DNA of 61,872 bases, taken from positions 1-61,872 of the forward strand of contig JAUWAB010000019.1 of NCBI GenBank assembly GCA_030602265.1. Reading direction: 5' to 3'. The stretch comes from Prolixibacteraceae bacterium (GTDB lineage Bacteria > Bacteroidota > Bacteroidia > Bacteroidales > Prolixibacteraceae). The notes under the pieces are model-generated. The model did no database searches, was not told the origin of the DNA, and saw only the letters and a list, made by a program, of their open reading frames with translations. Every line of letters begins with the position of its first letter. Position 1 is the first letter of the stretch. Position numbers and translations under genes: made by a program. Of the stretch, positions 45,881 to 53,911 are shown one piece after another.

Positions 45881-45954
45881 GGCGAGGTAGCTCAGCTGGT
45901 TAGAGCGCATGATTCATAATCATGAGGTCGGCGGATCATGCCCGCCTCTCGCTA
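45881..45954 (+). tRNA. tRNA-Met (anticodon CAT), unusual T-loop
   Basis: 74 nt folding as a cloverleaf: acceptor GGCGAGG/TCTCGCT, D-arm GCTC-AGCTGGTTA-GAGC, anticodon arm CATGA-TTCATAA-TCATG with CAT at 45915-45917, T-stem GGCGG/CCGCC. The T-loop reads ATCATGC instead of the TTCRANY form: T54 is A and A58 is T, while T55 and C56 are kept. CCA is not encoded, as is common in Bacteroidota. CAT could also belong to a lysidine-modified tRNA-Ile, but the arm sequences resemble elongator tRNA-Met. Followed by a terminator. Confidence 0.82.
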
Positions 45955-45964
45955 CTTGATAAAG

Positions 45965-46001
45965 GGGACTGCATTTGAAAGAATGCGGTCCCTTTTTTTT
46001 T
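45965..46001 (+). terminator. Rho-independent terminator after tRNA-Met
   Basis: GGGACTGCATT / AATGCGGTCCC arms with a TGAAAG loop, followed by nine T. Confidence 0.9.
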
Positions 46002-46008
46002 GATATAG

Positions 46009-46028
46009 AGCCGTAGCATGCTACGGCT
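46009..46028. repeat. REP-like perfect palindrome, copy 1
   Basis: AGCCGTAGCATGCTACGGCT, a 20-bp perfect palindrome. The identical sequence recurs at 46068-46087. Both lie between the tRNA terminator and the REP-associated transposase gene. Confidence 0.85.
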
Positions 46029-46067
46029 TTACCTGTCTTGCACAGCCTCTCATCAGGGGGGTAGTGG

Positions 46068-46087
46068 AGCCGTAGCATGCTACGGCT
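46068..46087. repeat. REP-like perfect palindrome, copy 2
   Basis: Identical to the palindrome at 46009-46028, 39 bp away, in the same region just downstream of the transposase stop. Flanked by GTAGTGG on the left and TTTACTG on the right. Confidence 0.85.
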
Positions 46088-46121
46088 TTACTGTGCCTTG
46101 AGGCGGGTTGGTGGTTTGTTT

Positions 46122-47021
46122 TCAGGGGTGGGGTTTTTTGGTGGGGGGCCAGTTTTTGGGGTTGTTAAGGATGTAGTGGTGTATTCGCAGGTATTCGTTT
46201 TCATTGCGGATTATATGATCGTGAAACCGTGGTTGCCAGGCGAACGGGAATCCCAACCGGTTGGCGTGCCGTGTAACGGCCGATTTATACGATCGGATTA
46301 TGGCCGATAACGATCCTGGTTTTGGTGAAATGCCGGCCATCAATTGACGCGTTTTGGGGTCGCACGTTGATGGATCGCCCGTTGATGGGTCGCACGGTGG
46401 TAGAGACGTTGCATGCAACGTCTCTACGGCGTTCCAATCCACGGTATCGCCGCCAACAACGCCCCAATCGCCGTTCCAATCCACGGTATCGCCGCCAACA
46501 ACGCCCCAATCGCCGTTCCAATCGACGGTATCGCCGCCAACAACGCCCCGATCGCCTTTCCAATCCACGGTATCGCCGCCAACAACGCCCAGATCGGCGT
46601 TCCAATCCACGGTATCGCCGCCAACAACGCCCCGATCGGTATTCCAATCCACGGTATCGCCGCCAACCACGCCCCGGTCGCTGCCCTGATCGGCACCTGT
46701 GTTGCCCTGATCCGGATTTTGGCCGCCAGGGGCGGTTGCAACGTCGTTGCTGATTATCACGATGCCGTGGATATGGTCGGGCATCACCACGAAGGTGTCC
46801 GGTTTCCCTATTTTTGAATGACGGACCATGTCGTACCATAATATATCGGCAATTATGCCGGCGCCCGACAGGTTCATTTTACCGTTAACCATCCGGCCGA
46901 AATAATTTTTCCGGTTTTTGGTGATGATGGTTACAAAATATGCCGAATGGAGGCGATAATCCCAGTTCTCAAGTCGTGCCGACGAAATGCGGTATTTGTT
47001 GGCAAATTTATCGGTTGTCAT
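46122..47021 (-). CDS. REP-associated tyrosine transposase (Y1/IS200-like) with an internal 14-residue repeat array
   Basis: HUH single-strand endonuclease family that acts on REP palindromes. I prefer the start at MTTDKFANKYRISSARLENWDYRL (47019-47021), where the family normally begins; a start at 47099 adds 26 residues. Counting from 47099, the HUH motif is MPDHIHGIVI (H109, H111) and the candidate catalytic Tyr is Y309 in YILNNPKNW. Between them, residues 140-223 are six copies of a 14-residue unit (GVVGGDTVDWNGDW-like), followed by a segment ETLHATSL encoded by a 28-bp palindrome and DPSTGDPSTCDP encoded by 15-bp repeats. The frame is open throughout. Family members lack such an insert, so activity is uncertain. 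Confidence 0.82.
   Translation of the reverse strand: MTTDKFANKYRISSARLENWDYRLHSAYFVTIITKNRKNYFGRMVNGKMNLSGAGIIADILWYDMVRHSKIGKPDTFVVMPDHIHGIVIISNDVATAPGGQNPDQGNTGADQGSDRGVVGGDTVDWNTDRGVVGGDTVDWNADLGVVGGDTVDWKGDRGVVGGDTVDWNGDWGVVGGDTVDWNGDWGVVGGDTVDWNAVETLHATSLPPCDPSTGDPSTCDPKTRQLMAGISPKPGSLSAIIRSYKSAVTRHANRLGFPFAWQPRFHDHIIRNENEYLRIHHYILNNPKNWPPTKKPHP
46400..46427. repeat. Perfect 28-bp palindrome inside the transposase gene
   Basis: GTAGAGACGTTGCA followed directly by its reverse complement. It is a REP-type palindrome that I recall as a recurrent intergenic repeat in other bacteria, here placed within the coding region at the C-terminal edge of the repeat array. Confidence 0.85.
46431..46682. 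repeat. 42-bp minisatellite, six units, in frame within the transposase
   Basis: Units start at 46431, 46473, 46515, 46557, 46599 and 46641; the core GGTATCGCCGCCAACAACGC is invariant in the first five and has one change in the sixth. Differences cluster at unit ends. Because 42 is divisible by three, all frames remain open, giving spurious reading frames on both strands. Confidence 0.93.
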
Positions 47022-47296
47022 AATATTCCGGGCTGAAATTTCTGAATCTTTGAAGTAGCGGATAACCTCAGCATCACTAACTTGGGTCTGTTTGTCCATG
47101 GATCCGGATTATGGGCTTCCTGATCCCGGTGAATAGATTTTTCATAATTGAGAGAGCCCGCTTGTCCGGCAATATCGCAAATTCCGGGCGTCACAGAATA
47201 TCTGTCTCCTGATATGCTGACGACAGGCAAATGAAGCCCGTAGTCCATGGAGATGTTGATCTGTTGTTTGGTTTCAGGTTCAAAAGTTTTATTCAT
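47018..47296 (-). CDS. Small hypothetical protein upstream of the transposase
   Basis: 92 residues (MNKTFEPETKQQINISMDYGLHLPVVSISGDRYSVTP ...). I do not recognise it. Its stop overlaps the preferred transposase start codon as ATGA, which would suggest translational coupling if it is real. No ribosome binding site is obvious, and there are no membrane helices or motifs. Could be spurious or a decayed gene. Confidence 0.3.
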   Translation of the reverse strand: MNKTFEPETKQQINISMDYGLHLPVVSISGDRYSVTPGICDIAGQAGSLNYEKSIHRDQEAHNPDPWTNRPKLVMLRLSATSKIQKFQPGIL

Positions 47297-48061
47297 GATA
47301 AGTAAGTTTGGGGTTTGATATTGATGGTTTCGGGTCCGGAAGTAGAGGTTAATCTGAAGATCCGGAATTGGATACGAATGTATACATCCTGAATGGAAAT
47401 TCCAAACATTAACCGCTTCATTTTATGAGGAATCAGACCGACTGATTACCGGTTCGGGATATTTTGCATGGAGCACAAACAGGTTGAAATATTTAAATCG
47501 ATGACCTTCATGGTCAAATAGTCAAAATATAGTTGTCCGTTTATCTCTCCATGGTCAGGGGTTCAAAAACTGCGGTAAAATCAGGATATCCGGGATGAAT
47601 TACTAAAACCTGTCTGGTTATTAAAGGGATGTGTTCCGGAAAAATTGGGAAATGATAAATTTAACACTATGATCTCTTGTATTTTTATGATATATTACAT
47701 ACATTAGCAATCGGATTTAAGAAATGTAATTGAAGTATTCCCGGACAGGACAATCTCCCGGACGGAAATCTTCCAAACTTATAAAGAAACGGCGTATGAT
47801 TAACCATACGGAACTGCGTAAAAACAGAATTTCTGTTGATTTTGGCGGGTTGAACCCCTTGCTCACATCTGCCGTACTGCCTGCTTGCCGGGCGATGACG
47901 GATACGGTTAACCATCTGACTGAACCACTAAATCAATTGCTTATGTAGAATGGATGAATATAACCCGGTATAATCCCCATTATGGATGAAATACCAAACC
48001 TTTCAAAAAATATTTAAAAATTTCAATTCAATTATTTATTAAACAATTAAAAATTTGGACT
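47297..48061. other. 765-bp AT-rich intergenic region
   Basis: No believable gene. Short frames of about 70 residues exist on both strands around 47685-47948, without family resemblance. The last 60 bp before 48062 resemble the leader of the paralogous lipoprotein gene at 50804 (ATTTCAATTCA ... GGACTATGAAAAAGAA), so the duplication that made the pair included the 5' untranslated region. Confidence 0.5.
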
Positions 48062-49153
48062 ATGAAAAAGAATCGTTTGTTTTTTATGTTTGCTGCACTT
48101 TTGGTAGCTGCAGCTGTGATGTTCTCTTGTCAGAAGGAGGAGGCAGTTAGTTTGGAGGAGGGTTTAACAATAAAAGGAGCAAGTTCTTCTGAATGCGACA
48201 ATTGTGTAAATACTTGGGCTGGAAGTCTTGCTACTTATAATAACTTTAAAAAAGGTACAGTGGACATAACTAATTTTAGTCTTACTGCTTATAATGATGC
48301 TTCGAAAATTTATTTTACATTGAAACGAATAGATGGCACTTTTGGGACATTGGTGTATAACGGAAAAACCCTACTGAATAACGTAGATCCAAAAGTTTCA
48401 TCTTGGAGCTGGACTCAAACTCTTCCCTCCGGTTGGGAGGCATGCTATAAGCAATCAATTGTTCTCAGTCTAAATGATATCCCGGGAGTTGGCAATGCTC
48501 AAGGCAGTTTTGAATACTTCGCACAAGAACTATGCACAACAACTACATTAACCGCGAGTGAAACAGAAGATATTTGTGTAGGCGATGAAGTAATTATTTC
48601 TGCTGCTGTGTCTACTAAGGAACCAGTGAGTGGGGGTGGATTTCTGGCTGTTACAGATGGTGTATTAAAAATTTACAAAGATGGAGTTGAAGTTGCCTCA
48701 GGTGTAAATTCAGCTGAATATACCTACATTGCTGAATTCGGAGATGTTGTATTTACTGCAGAGTATACAGGAGCAGGCGGATTTGCGGATAGCGATGATG
48801 AAATCACTGTGACAGCAGAAAATTGTGGCTGCGAAGAAAGTTTCTGCTATGTTGATAATGGCGATGGCAGCTACACTTTTACATATGTTCCTGCCGAGAG
48901 CTTTACTGAGGCTTATCTGGAATTTACATTTCCTGGCACGACAGTGGATGCAGAAGCTGAGGGTTGGTCTAATCCAGCGAATGGAGTACCTGCAAATGTG
49001 AAACAAATAACTATTGACTTGGTAGAATGTGTACCTTATGTCTTTACATTTAAACTAACTAATATTAATGGACCTCTTTGGACAGATTTCAAAGTAAATG
49101 GAACTGCCAGAAACCTTGGTTATGATAATGAATTAAGTTGCGAAATTGAGTAA
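48062..49153 (+). CDS. Surface or periplasmic lipoprotein, paralogue 1 of a duplicated pair
   Basis: 363 residues with a lipoprotein signal (MKKNRLFFMFAALLVAAAVMFSCQKEE). Not a family I recognise. The middle looks like two beta-sandwich modules (about 45-160 and 165-260, the second with TEDICVGDEVIISAAVS and YTYIAEFGDVVFTAEY). The C-terminal part has CGCEESFCYVDNGDGSYTFTYVP and WTDFKVNGTARN. Cysteine pairs CDNC and CGC suggest disulfides. The paralogue at 50804-51892 shares the signal, the CVDDEVTV-type module and the C-terminal YVDNGDGTYTFTFVP ... WTDFKVN. This copy is noticeably richer in A+T than its neighbours, hinting at different origin or relaxed codon use. Ends at a terminator. Confidence 0.75.
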   Translation: MKKNRLFFMFAALLVAAAVMFSCQKEEAVSLEEGLTIKGASSSECDNCVNTWAGSLATYNNFKKGTVDITNFSLTAYNDASKIYFTLKRIDGTFGTLVYNGKTLLNNVDPKVSSWSWTQTLPSGWEACYKQSIVLSLNDIPGVGNAQGSFEYFAQELCTTTTLTASETEDICVGDEVIISAAVSTKEPVSGGGFLAVTDGVLKIYKDGVEVASGVNSAEYTYIAEFGDVVFTAEYTGAGGFADSDDEITVTAENCGCEESFCYVDNGDGSYTFTYVPAESFTEAYLEFTFPGTTVDAEAEGWSNPANGVPANVKQITIDLVECVPYVFTFKLTNINGPLWTDFKVNGTARNLGYDNELSCEIE

Positions 49154-49180
49154 GAATTTCTGATTTGTAATAAATTTGGT

Positions 49181-49212
49181 AAAAGCCGTCACAAGTGTGG
49201 CGGCTTTTTTTT
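49181..49212 (+). terminator. Rho-independent terminator after lipoprotein paralogue 1
   Basis: AAAGCCGTCAC / GTGGCGGCTTT arms with an AAGT loop and eight T. Confidence 0.88.
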
Positions 49213-49462
49213 CCGTTGAGCTAACCTTACTAAAAAGAAGCAAATGGAGAAAGCATTAGCTTTTCCTTATTTTTAGTTTGATTTGGACAGAGTGAAAATA
49301 ATACGAAGTCTAAAACAGCTTATGTTAAAAAAACAGGTAATGATTTTTACTTGTGGGTTGTATCTATATTGGCCGTCTGGTAAACTCTTTTGAATTAAAA
49401 AAAGAACAATTTGTCTTTTATTTAATTTCTGCCTAACTTAGCTCTTCATTATATTATCTGGT
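49213..49462. other. AT-rich intergenic region before the small membrane protein
   Basis: No gene seen. TTTG near 49413 followed after 20 bp by TAACTTAG is a weak promoter candidate for the gene at 49463. Confidence 0.35.
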
Positions 49463-49912
49463 ATGAAGAAACCGGTGATGTTTCCTGTGGTGGTGCTGCT
49501 GTTCTGGGCTGGTTTTGTCAGTTCCATCAGTTTTATGGAGGCCTGGCTGAAGTTTCAGGCTGAGGGGGTCACCCTGCCCGTCGGACTGAGTATCGGCGTC
49601 CTGGTGTTTGGGGCGCTGAACCTTGCGGAGTGGCTGTTTCTCACCGCAGTCCTTATTTACCTGTTAACCCGGTTCCGCAATACCGGCCGTTTCCCGAAAG
49701 CAGGAATGGCCCTGGTTCTGGCTATCCTGTTGCTGCAGACTTTCTGGCTGCTGCCCGACCTGAACCAGCAGGCGCGGCAAATCATCACCGGATTACCTTC
49801 CGAAAGATCGCCGGCGCACTGGATCTTCGGAATACTGGAAGTGATCAAAGTTATTACCCTGATCGTCCTGGCCATCCGGTGGCCTTTGCACAGCCGGTCC
49901 TCTTCAGCCTAA
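49463..49912 (+). CDS. Small integral membrane protein, four predicted helices
   Basis: 149 residues with helices at about 5-25, 40-66, 77-97 and 120-141 (MFPVVVLLFWAGFVSSISF; LSIGVLVFGALNLAEWLFLTAVLIYLL; AGMALVLAILLLQTFWLLPDL; WIFGILEVIKVITLIVLAIRW). Conserved-looking polar residues in the helices (Glu in SFMEAWLKF and LAEWLF, Asp in LLPDLNQQ) recall DUF4149-like or small oxidoreductase-type membrane proteins, but I cannot assign a family. It has base composition like the core genome, unlike lipoprotein paralogue 1 just upstream. Confidence 0.65.
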   Translation: MKKPVMFPVVVLLFWAGFVSSISFMEAWLKFQAEGVTLPVGLSIGVLVFGALNLAEWLFLTAVLIYLLTRFRNTGRFPKAGMALVLAILLLQTFWLLPDLNQQARQIITGLPSERSPAHWIFGILEVIKVITLIVLAIRWPLHSRSSSA

Positions 49913-50034
49913 GGGATCATAGTAATATCGGTCGTCGGGAACGGGGCCTTCTGCCAGAGGATGTGACATAGTTAAAGGACCTGGCCATATTCCTGCAGGT
50001 CGCCACTCTTTAGGTTTATAGGAATTATTAAAGA

Positions 50035-50039
50035 TGGAG
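50035..50039 (+). promoter_or_regulatory. Ribosome binding site GGAGG setting the start of the Rof-like gene
   Basis: GGAGG is nine bases before the ATG at 50049 and overlaps the upstream in-frame ATG at 50034, which therefore is unlikely to be the start. Confidence 0.6.
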
Positions 50040-50048
50040 GAATTTATT

Positions 50049-50393
50049 ATGACAATGTATCCTGATTATCTGCCGGTCGACCCCGACTTCACCGCACGCC
50101 TCGAACAGTTGGCGGAAACGGACCGGGCGTTTTCTGATGCTGACCATTCCGAAGCCGATCACAAACTGCTTTCTGTCAGCTTCTTTGACTCCTCGGGTGC
50201 CGTTAGGGCCATCTCCGGACGGGCTTTCGGGATCACTTCCCCGGATGGTTTCGTGCAGTTTCTTTCCCTGGAAGGCCACTCTCCGGTGCGGCTTGACCGG
50301 ATCATCACCCTCAACGGTCTGCCGGCACCGGCGTACGACGAGTACGACAGCTACGCCCTGGCCTGCCTGACCTGCATGGGGGGAATGGATTAG
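50049..50393 (+). CDS. Rof-like (Rho-binding antiterminator) small protein
   Basis: 114 residues from MTMYPDYLPVDPDFTARLEQLA. The pattern Y.P(V/I)...F...L..LA, then LLSVSFFDSSGAVRAISGRAFGITSPDGFVQFLSLEGHSPVRLDRIITLNG, matches the small Sm-like Rof proteins, with the VRLDRI segment corresponding to ELRLDKI in E. coli Rof. Rof binds Rho and inhibits termination. Here there is an insertion (DRAFSDADHSEADHK) and a C-terminal extension YDEYDSYALACLTCM with a CxxC. Assignment is by eye and moderate. A nested hairpin follows the stop. Confidence 0.5.
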   Translation: MTMYPDYLPVDPDFTARLEQLAETDRAFSDADHSEADHKLLSVSFFDSSGAVRAISGRAFGITSPDGFVQFLSLEGHSPVRLDRIITLNGLPAPAYDEYDSYALACLTCMGGMD

Positions 50394-50398
50394 GTCGG

Positions 50399-50441
50399 CT
50401 TGCTCCCAAGCGATGGAATCGCGCGGGAGCGGGGAGCAAGG
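50399..50441 (+). other. Nested hairpin after the Rof-like gene
   Basis: CTTGCTCCC pairs with GGGAGCAAG, enclosing the small hairpin GCGAT-GGA-ATCGC. No T-run follows, so it is either a REP-type repeat or an RNA-stabilising structure and not a clear terminator. Confidence 0.45.
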
Positions 50442-50803
50442 AAAGCAGGTCGCATAGCCTCGAATGTGGATTAATATCCATCCTGAAGGCAAATCCGGTG
50501 TTCACTTTTGGAGTGGTTCCTGAATTTTTGAATAAAAAGATAATAGGGTAGAAATATCTATAAAAATATTTTATGGCAGATATTTCTAAAGGTGTTTTCA
50601 AGTATATGATAAAGAGTATTATAGTGGTTGTTTGTTGTTTGGGTACTTATTGTAGATACATTTTTCGGAAGGCAAAAACCGAAAAAAATAGCTGAATAAT
50701 AAACGACAATATTGTCTGTTACTGTGATCTGGCGTATATTGCAGTGAGGATTTAAAATATTTCAATTCATATAATTTATAAACTCTTTAACAATTTAGGG
50801 ACT
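50442..50803 (+). promoter_or_regulatory. Leader and promoter region of lipoprotein paralogue 2
   Basis: No gene seen. A candidate promoter is TTG at 50712-50714, a 20-bp spacer and TATATTGC at 50735-50742. The final 60 bp resemble the leader of paralogue 1 (ATTTCAATTCA, then a GGACTATGAAAAAGAA-type start). Confidence 0.45.
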
Positions 50804-51892
50804 ATGAAAAAGAAAAGCATGTTTTTTACGTTTGCTGCACTGTTTTTTGCTGCAGCTGTTTTGGTCTCCTGTCAGAAGGAGGATTCTATTGGTTTTGAAG
50901 ATGCAGCGATTCTGAAGGTCGCAGGCGAGAATTGTGTTGCCTGTTTAACTGCTTCTTCACTGACTCATGACAATACTGCCCAAACCGTTGCATTGACTCC
51001 TTCAGGTAACCAGATGCAGGCCACTTTCTCTCACACAACAACCGAATTAAAGGTGGTAATTTCCCGGACTACTGGAAATTTCACCACACTTACTGGTACA
51101 ATTAAACACAACGGAGTTACGATTCTTACAATTAATGATAACCCTGGGGCCAGAACGACAGCAACCTATACCGTGGCTTTACCCGGTTCAGCAAAGAAAT
51201 GTGATGATATTCTTTTGGATCTGACCGCAATAAATGGGGTCGGTGCTACCAACGCAGGATCAGCAAGCTATAAACTGCGCAGTCTGTGTACCCAAACTTC
51301 CATCGATGTTGATCCTGGTCTGGAAGTATGTGTAGATGATGAAGTTACCGTTACCGGATCCGTTTTGGCCAGTGGTGCTGCCGTTGCCGGAGGATCGCTC
51401 ACTATTTGGGAAAAGATCGGGGAAACCTGGGTTAATTCTACAGAAAATCCTTTAATCTATGAGGCAGAGGCAGGCTCCAGGACATTTAAGGCGGTGTATG
51501 ATGGTTCTTCATCTAACTGGTATAACTCCAGCGAATCCGCACCGGTTGATGTTGTCGCTGTCAGTTGCGACTGCGATGAAAGCTTCGGCTACGTTGACAA
51601 CGGTGACGGTACCTATACCTTTACTTTTGTTCCGGATGCTGATTATACAGGTGCCTCACTGGTATTCACTTTCCCGCAAGGTGCCCTCGATGGAAACCCG
51701 CTACCCGGCTGGACTTACAATGGACAAACCATGCAGACCACCATGGACCTGGAGGCTTGCGAAACCTATGAGTGGACGGTCTCGTTGTCATGCAAAGACC
51801 TGAACAATCCGCAGAACAAGTGGACCGACTTTAAAGTGAATAACGAATCTCTTAAGGAAAAGTATGAACTAAGTAATATCAAATGTGATTAG
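50804..51892 (+). CDS. Surface or periplasmic lipoprotein, paralogue 2 of a duplicated pair
   Basis: 362 residues, same plan as the protein at 48062: signal MKKKSMFFTFAALFFAAAVLVSCQKED, an N-terminal module with CVACLTASSLTHD, a second module starting SIDVDPGLEVCVDDEVTVTGSV and C-terminal CDCDESFGYVDNGDGTYTFTFVP ... MQTTMDLEACETYEWTVSL ... WTDFKVNNESLK. Homology to the first copy is clear at both ends and weak in the N-terminal module. Base composition is closer to the genome average than that of paralogue 1. Function unknown; probably a cell-surface protein with beta-sandwich domains. Confidence 0.75.
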   Translation: MKKKSMFFTFAALFFAAAVLVSCQKEDSIGFEDAAILKVAGENCVACLTASSLTHDNTAQTVALTPSGNQMQATFSHTTTELKVVISRTTGNFTTLTGTIKHNGVTILTINDNPGARTTATYTVALPGSAKKCDDILLDLTAINGVGATNAGSASYKLRSLCTQTSIDVDPGLEVCVDDEVTVTGSVLASGAAVAGGSLTIWEKIGETWVNSTENPLIYEAEAGSRTFKAVYDGSSSNWYNSSESAPVDVVAVSCDCDESFGYVDNGDGTYTFTFVPDADYTGASLVFTFPQGALDGNPLPGWTYNGQTMQTTMDLEACETYEWTVSLSCKDLNNPQNKWTDFKVNNESLKEKYELSNIKCD

Positions 51893-51918
51893 TTCCAAAT
51901 TTAAATAATAATGTTCGG

Positions 51919-51948
51919 AAGGGCTGTCAATTACGGGCAGCCCTTTTC
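51919..51948 (+). terminator. Rho-independent terminator after lipoprotein paralogue 2
   Basis: AGGGCTG / CAGCCCT arms around an 11-nt loop, then TTTTCGTTTT. The T-run is interrupted, so it may be weaker than others here. Confidence 0.7.
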
Positions 51949-51972
51949 GTTTTACTGAATATCAGGTTCTTG

Positions 51973-52512
51973 CTATTCCGTACCATATTGCAGTCCGGCA
52001 CGACAATTCGGACAAAAGTGGTGGCTCTTCTGGTCGATGTCTTCCACATAGGTGCTCGACCGCATCACACACACCGGGTTGGTACAGTGGATCAGCCCGA
52101 ACATGTGGCCTAACTCGTGGATAACTTCCTTCCGGAACCGGTCCACAAAGACCTTGTCGTTACGCTTCAATCCGTACCGTTCGTTTTTCAGCCTGAATAC
52201 CGATGCTATGCCGCAGCAGCCGTTCAGGAAGGCTTGTCCGTAAATGTAGGTGAGGATGGGGATGAAGAGGTCGACATTGAAAAGTCCCAGGGTTTTGGAA
52301 GCACCGGTTGTACTGAGTTCCCCGATCTTTTTCAGCAGCCGGTTAGCGTCGTACTGATTTCTGCCCGGATCGTAAAATTCGGTCAGGTCGAGGTGCCCGT
52401 TCCTGGTGTACACGGCAACGGAGAACTCCGCGCTGACGTCCTTTTCGATCTGGCTGAGCAGCCCTTTCTCGAAATATCCGAACGAAATCAGCGTTATGGC
52501 TTCCGTTTTCAT
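51973..52512 (-). CDS. Archaemetzincin-type zinc metalloprotease
   Basis: 179 residues, the usual size. The family signature is complete: HELGHMFGLIHCTNPVCVMRSS with HExxHxxGxxH and Met-turn, followed about 17 residues later by CPNC. The two Cys pairs bind a second zinc. Archaemetzincins are cytoplasmic metallopeptidases of unclear substrate, found in archaea and scattered bacteria. It lies 46 bp after the sigma-54 activator gene on the same strand and could be read through from the two-component operon. Confidence 0.9.
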   Translation of the reverse strand: MKTEAITLISFGYFEKGLLSQIEKDVSAEFSVAVYTRNGHLDLTEFYDPGRNQYDANRLLKKIGELSTTGASKTLGLFNVDLFIPILTYIYGQAFLNGCCGIASVFRLKNERYGLKRNDKVFVDRFRKEVIHELGHMFGLIHCTNPVCVMRSSTYVEDIDQKSHHFCPNCRAGLQYGTE

Positions 52513-52558
52513 CTCTTTACATGAGTTGTATTTCCCCGGTGTATGCTCATGTTTCTGA

Positions 52559-53899
<1,341 letters not shown>

Positions 53900-53911
53900 G
53901 TTGTTCCGGTA

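Noticed and set aside
46431-46682. Possible CRISPR array
   Set aside because: The repeats are contiguous 42-bp units without unique spacers and lie in a coding frame; no cas genes are present.
46285-46839. Several long reading frames on both strands across the minisatellite (104-184 residues)
   Set aside because: They arise because the 42-bp unit is a multiple of three and free of stops in several frames; only the transposase frame has domain motifs outside the array.
45881-47300. Integrative element at the tRNA gene
   Set aside because: No integrase and no direct repeat of the tRNA 3' end was found; the accessory genes are explained by the REP transposase and a local duplication.
47685-47948. 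Reading frames of 72-76 residues
   Set aside because: Opposite-strand overlapping frames without motifs or ribosome binding sites.
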